A stretch of DNA of 18,332 nucleotides, from the NCBI GenBank assembly GCA_036258055.1, contig DATAEK010000367.1:1-18332 (forward strand), written 5' to 3'. Of the stretch, positions 15,461-18,332 are shown in pieces. Position 1 is the stretch's first letter. Every line of letters begins with the position of its first letter. This DNA comes from DATAEK01 sp036258055 (GTDB lineage Bacteria > Acidobacteriota > Vicinamibacteria > Vicinamibacterales > 2-12-FULL-66-21). The notes under the pieces were generated by a model. It worked only from the letters and a program-made list of their open reading frames with translations, did not search any database and was not told where the DNA came from. A program made the translations under genes and the position numbers.

Positions 15461-15923
15461 TGGTCCGGGGCTGAGCGGAGACGCGCGATGATCGGCGCGC
15501 TTGACCCAGGATGTTGCCGATCGCCTGAAGGGTCTGCCGCTCGGCGTCGGTCACATCCCCGCGCTCGAGCGCGTCCCGAACATTGAGCTCGAATTGGGAG
15601 ATCGACTGTGAAGGCTCGAGCGAGATGAGGGCGCGGCCGTTGCCGACCGGTACGAGTTGGACACCTGGAAGCCGCTTCAGCACACGCACCGGGCTCACGA
15701 GCACCACGGCACGCGATCCGTAAGCAGCGACTTCGACTCTGCGCGGTGGTCGGCTCGGCGCCTTGCCGTTGCGCTCCGCCAGTGTGACGATCGCGCGCCC
15801 GATGTCGGTATCGACGACGGCGAGCCGCGCCAGCACGTCTTCGGGAAGGGTGAGCGTGACCGCGCGCGACGCGCGGCCGTACTTTCTCGGACGTCCGGGA
15901 CCTGTCTTCACTCGTTCGATCAT
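15417..15923 (-). CDS. Small putative DNA-binding protein (AT-hook plus RHH-like segment)
   Basis: Predicted 168-residue basic protein. GPGRPRKYGR (8-17) contains the GRP core of an AT-hook. It is followed by AVTLTLPEDVLARLAVVDTD (about 21-40), which looks like the strand and first helix of a ribbon-helix-helix domain, and by IGRAIVTLAER. The remaining 110 residues include VEVAAYGSRAVVLVSPVRVLKRLPGVQLVPVG and SISQFELNVRDALERGDVTDAERQTLQAIGNIL and seem to form a separate ligand or dimer domain. The C-terminal end is basic and disordered. A transcriptional regulator is likely, target unknown. TATAAT on the minus strand (15969-15964) lies 40 nt before the ATG. The 3' end overlaps the preceding membrane gene tail to tail by 44 bp. 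Confidence 0.72.
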   Translation of the reverse strand: MIERVKTGPGRPRKYGRASRAVTLTLPEDVLARLAVVDTDIGRAIVTLAERNGKAPSRPPRRVEVAAYGSRAVVLVSPVRVLKRLPGVQLVPVGNGRALISLEPSQSISQFELNVRDALERGDVTDAERQTLQAIGNILGQARRSSRVSAQPRTIIVLEPRRRHGPPG

Positions 15924-15963
15924 CGAGCAACTGAAGTCGTGTGACGTGGCAGGCGTCCCGCAG

Positions 15964-15969
15964 ATTATA
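15964..15969 (-). promoter_or_regulatory. Consensus -10 box for the AT-hook/RHH gene
   Basis: The minus strand reads exactly TATAAT, 40 nt before ATG 15923, in otherwise GC-rich DNA. No convincing -35 box is seen at 16-18 nt upstream. Confidence 0.42.
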
Positions 15970-16085
15970 GCTGCTGCTGCATCGGCCGCCGGCCTACCTC
16001 CAGTCTTCCTCCTCGCCCTTCGTTTCAGGGCCCGATCCGCGGGGCCCGCGTCGTCATGATCCCGAGGGATTGCTCCGAGGGTTGG

Positions 16086-16130
16086 ATTATTACGTTAAAA
16101 ATACTGATGTTGCTAATTATTACGTTGAAA
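16086..16130. promoter_or_regulatory. AT-rich direct repeats ATTATTACGTT, 30 bp apart
   Basis: ATTATTACGTT occurs exactly at 16086-16096 and 16116-16126, and both copies continue into (A/G)AAA. The 30-bp period is close to three DNA turns, so two bound proteins would face the same side. The stretch is an AT-rich island in GC-rich DNA, in a divergent gap upstream of the gene at 16149. An operator pair or promoter is likely. Confidence 0.5.
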
Positions 16131-16137
16131 TAGTGCC

Positions 16138-16142
16138 GGGAG
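16138..16142 (+). promoter_or_regulatory. Ribosome site for the orphan protein at 16149
   Basis: GGGAG with a 6-nt spacer before ATG 16149 fixes the start of this otherwise unrecognised gene. Confidence 0.6.
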
Positions 16143-16148
16143 TCCGAT

Positions 16149-16835
16149 ATGCTGGTAGCTCATCCTGCCGGGAAGAGAGTTGTGGGCAAGCGAGCGACTC
16201 ACGCGCTGGTCGTGAATACGGCACTCGTCGTGGTCTCTCTGTTCTATCTCTTCGCCCCGGCCGTCTACGCCTACTTCAGTGAAGTCGGGATGTCGTACTC
16301 AGACGTCCCGAGGTGGTTTGCGGCGACGCCGCCGGCGTGGATCACCGCCCGCCTCTTCGACAGGTACAACGTCCATGCCCCCAGAGCCGTCAACTTCAGA
16401 CGGCATTTATCCTGCTACCTGCACGACGATGGCGGAAGTTCCGAGTGTGCCCACGAGCTCACGCCTGGCCGGACCGTACGCGGTCCGGAGAGCCTGAGAG
16501 TGTCGAGCGGGTGGTACGAAGTCCGCTTCGGATTCTCGGAGAATGCCGGCTGTTCGAGCGGGGACGTGCGGCTTCAGGTCGCAACCACCGGCCGCTTTGG
16601 GCGCGTGCTCAGAGAACGGGTCGGCCGAATCGATCCGTCGACGCGCGTCGAGATGCTGTTCCACCTGACTGACATCGACGCTGCCCTCGCGGCGCTCGAG
16701 TTCAGGGCAACCGGCGTCTCCGGGTGCGTGATTCTCAGCAGTGTCGACTGGACCGAGCTGCCGCTGATCACCCAGGGGCCGATTTGGAGCGGCGCACGGT
16801 GGCGGGCTATCAGAGCGATGAATCTCGGCTGGTGA
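16149..16835 (+). CDS. Orphan membrane-anchored extracytoplasmic protein
   Basis: Predicted 228-residue protein that I do not recognise. A basic N-terminus (GKRVVGKRATH) precedes a single hydrophobic segment (about 20-42), which places the rest outside the cytoplasm. The outer part has four cysteines in spaced pairs (SCYLHDDGGSSEC and AGCSSGD, then VSGCVIL). It is rich in short beta-like runs such as LRVSSGWYEVRFGFS and VRLQVATTGRFGRV. This fits a beta-sandwich, perhaps of a carbohydrate-binding type (inference). The cysteine count suggests disulphides. GGGAG upstream supports the start. Its 3' end overlaps the converging flippase-like gene by 26 bp. Confidence 0.75.
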   Translation: MLVAHPAGKRVVGKRATHALVVNTALVVVSLFYLFAPAVYAYFSEVGMSYSDVPRWFAATPPAWITARLFDRYNVHAPRAVNFRRHLSCYLHDDGGSSECAHELTPGRTVRGPESLRVSSGWYEVRFGFSENAGCSSGDVRLQVATTGRFGRVLRERVGRIDPSTRVEMLFHLTDIDAALAALEFRATGVSGCVILSSVDWTELPLITQGPIWSGARWRAIRAMNLGW

Positions 16836-17781
16836 GCAACGCGGAGTCCGATGTGCGCGGACGGCGGAGGTAGAGCAGCGCTCCCGGCAGGTTCGCGATG
16901 ATCCCCGACAAGACGATGAGCGTCGACAGCGCGAACGCGTCGGCCTCCGGGACGCCGAGGGGCTTCAGCATCCACACGATCAGCCCTTGTGGCGCCCCGA
17001 AGCCGCTGATCGAAATCGGCAACATGAGAGCAATCAGTCCGATGGGCATGAACAGAAGATAGTACGTGAACGGCACGTCGATTCCGATTCCGATGCCGAG
17101 CACGTACGCCTGCAGGACCCGAAGGACCTGCACGGCACCGGACAGCACCGCCACCCATGAAAGGGCAAGCGGCCGATCCCGATAGTACGCGATGGCGTCC
17201 GCCAGGCGGAGCAGTTGCGAACCTGCCCGGCTCGAGTGTGACGCCGTCGGCACCAGCGCGCGCACCCACCGGTCGGTCCAGAGCAACGCTGCTGCGCCAA
17301 GCACGAAGGCCAGCAACGCGATCGCGATCCCGAGCGAGGTGTGTTGCGGTTGCGACTGCCTCGTCACGATGAGGCCGACGATGGCCATCAGCACGAGCGC
17401 GAGCAGACCGAGGACGCGATCCACGGCAACCGATGCTGCAGCGGCGCTTCCTTGCGCTGTGCGCTCACGCAGTGAATACGCGCGGGCGACGTCAGCGGCC
17501 GCCGGCACGACGCCGCCTACGAACGAGCTCACGAGGTAGATGTCGATCGCCGATCGCGTGCTGACCTTCTGGCCGGCTGCCCGCAAGAGGATGATCCAAC
17601 GCCAGATCATCACGCAGCGGTCCATGGCGACCAGCACGAGAACGGTCAGGGCAGGGCCGAGCCGCAGCCGGGAGAGTGCCGAAAAAACGTCGCTGAGCGG
17701 GATCTTCCTGAAGAGGAGCGCGAGAATGACCGCGGTGACGACGGCGCGCACCCACAGCGATCGACTCAGCTTCGCTATCAC
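16810..17781 (-). CDS. LPG-synthase-type transmembrane (flippase-like) protein
   Basis: Predicted 323-residue integral membrane protein of the lysylphosphatidylglycerol synthase transmembrane/UPF0104 family. It has about eight hydrophobic segments. Family landmarks: SSFVGGVVPAAADVARAYSL (about 85-104; the usual form is PGGxGGDxxR), SVAVDRVLGLLAL (about 117-129) and LPISISGFGAPQGLIVWMLKPLGV (about 257-280). Members flip or assist lipid-linked or aminoacylated lipids across the membrane; a domain like this in MprF is the flippase. The soluble transferase domain of MprF is absent. The start is GTG at 17781, overlapping the methyltransferase stop by 4 bp (GTGA), so the two genes are translated together. 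The lipid handled is unknown. Confidence 0.9.
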   Translation of the reverse strand: MIAKLSRSLWVRAVVTAVILALLFRKIPLSDVFSALSRLRLGPALTVLVLVAMDRCVMIWRWIILLRAAGQKVSTRSAIDIYLVSSFVGGVVPAAADVARAYSLRERTAQGSAAAASVAVDRVLGLLALVLMAIVGLIVTRQSQPQHTSLGIAIALLAFVLGAAALLWTDRWVRALVPTASHSSRAGSQLLRLADAIAYYRDRPLALSWVAVLSGAVQVLRVLQAYVLGIGIGIDVPFTYYLLFMPIGLIALMLPISISGFGAPQGLIVWMLKPLGVPEADAFALSTLIVLSGIIANLPGALLYLRRPRTSDSALLTSRDSSL

Positions 17782-18332
17782 GACGTGGGCTTGCGGGCGA
17801 CGAACTCGAGCGTCTCGAACAGGTTCTTTCTGATCTTGAACAGCAGATCCGCAGTGCCGGTGTAACGCGACAACGTATCGAGGCCCGGCAGATGAGTGAG
17901 GAATCCGCCGGCCGCGAGGAGATCGCGGCGGACTCCGGTGGCCGCGCCGATGCTGCGGACGACCTCCCGGATCTCGAAGCCGCCGTCATTCAGCAGCTGC
18001 TGCACGCGGCGTTCGGTGGTCACGAAGTTGTGTGTGTAATCGACGTCCCAGAAGAAGCTGCGCTCCTTGAGGTAGTCCGGCACGACTACGAAGAGCACCC
18101 CTGACGGCCGCAAGACTCGAAGGGCTTCAGCCACGAACTGACGGGCCGCGTCGATGCCCGACATGTGTTCCAGCACCTGGTCCGCGTACACGAGGTCACA
18201 GCTGGCATCGGCCGAAAGAATCGGCGGGGCCCAGCCCGGAATCACATCCAGGCCCTTGCCTCGTAGCTCCTCGATCAGAATCGGCGACGCTTCCATCGCG
18301 CGGTAACGCCATCCTGCCTCGACCGCGCGCAT
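17778..18332 (-). CDS. Class I SAM-dependent methyltransferase, N-terminus cut by the window
   Basis: At least 184 codons are present and the gene continues beyond the right edge. The visible part starts after the glycine-rich SAM motif I. It contains YRAMEASPILIEEL (motif II-like acid, about 10-23), DLVYADQVLEHM (about 46-57, the typical Methyltransf_11 motif IV and post-motif), ALRVLRPSGVLFVVVPD (about 70-86) and TTERRVQQLLNDGGFEI (about 105-121). The Met at the right edge is coincidental, since a real start would lie upstream of motif I. It overlaps the flippase-like gene by 4 bp, so they form an operon. The substrate could be a lipid-linked sugar or a small molecule. Confidence 0.87.
   Translation of the reverse strand: MRAVEAGWRYRAMEASPILIEELRGKGLDVIPGWAPPILSADASCDLVYADQVLEHMSGIDAARQFVAEALRVLRPSGVLFVVVPDYLKERSFFWDVDYTHNFVTTERRVQQLLNDGGFEIREVVRSIGAATGVRRDLLAAGGFLTHLPGLDTLSRYTGTADLLFKIRKNLFETLEFVARKPTS

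Noticed and set aside
16028..16047. GGGCCC pair as a terminator hairpin
   Set aside because: GGGCCC is self-palindromic and common at this GC; no T-tract, and the gap is divergent.

Overview
The window is about 18.3 kb of high-GC bacterial DNA, densely coded and mostly on ordinary bacterial signals. No RNA genes, rRNA, phage or transposase genes are visible. The CGGCGCT-type 7-bp minisatellite next to an AGCCGGAC palindrome, the high GC and the many large orphan membrane proteins resemble Acidobacteriota (Vicinamibacteria-like) genomes. That placement is an inference from general familiarity, not from a marker gene.

Layout, left to right. (1) 1-2150: a broken, doubly deleted minus-strand copy (94-547) of the large membrane protein that is intact at 13772-15460, followed by a divergent polytopic membrane protein (789-2144). 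(2) 2204-4667, minus strand: a tight operon of an SxtJ-like membrane protein, a 52-residue DUF5989-type membrane protein and a NodU/CmcH-family carbamoyltransferase that starts at TTG. (3) 4814-7839, plus strand: a 649-residue GT-C-like membrane protein and a predicted lipoprotein with TolB-like propeller repeats. (4) 7864-9213, minus strand: a secreted clan GH-A-like (cellulase-fold) protein. (5) 9214-9549: an intergenic stretch with a 17-unit 7-bp tandem repeat and a REP-like palindrome. (6) 9550-10095: a YdjM-like membrane-bound metal-dependent hydrolase. (7) 10131-13074: two divergently transcribed radical SAM proteins, one with a twitch/SPASM-like cysteine tail and one with an N-terminal B12-binding-like domain. 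(8) 13142-15460: a probably truncated membrane protein and then the 562-residue intact relative of the remnant in (1). (9) 15417-15923, minus strand: a small protein with an AT-hook and a ribbon-helix-helix-like segment. (10) 16149-18332: an orphan membrane-anchored extracytoplasmic protein, and a minus-strand operon of a class I methyltransferase (cut by the window edge) and an LPG-synthase/flippase-type membrane protein.

The genes do not form one operon. They share an envelope and glycan theme: several GT-C-like or lipid-flippase-like membrane proteins, a carbamoyltransferase with its usual membrane partners, a glycosidase-like exported protein, a methyltransferase and two radical SAM enzymes. 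I read this as an accessory surface-glycan or glycolipid region that is turning over. The main evidence is the two damaged membrane-protein genes, one of which still has an intact diverged relative 13 kb away in the opposite orientation. The synonymous-heavy divergence between that pair suggests an old, functional paralogue that was inactivated by deletion fairly recently.
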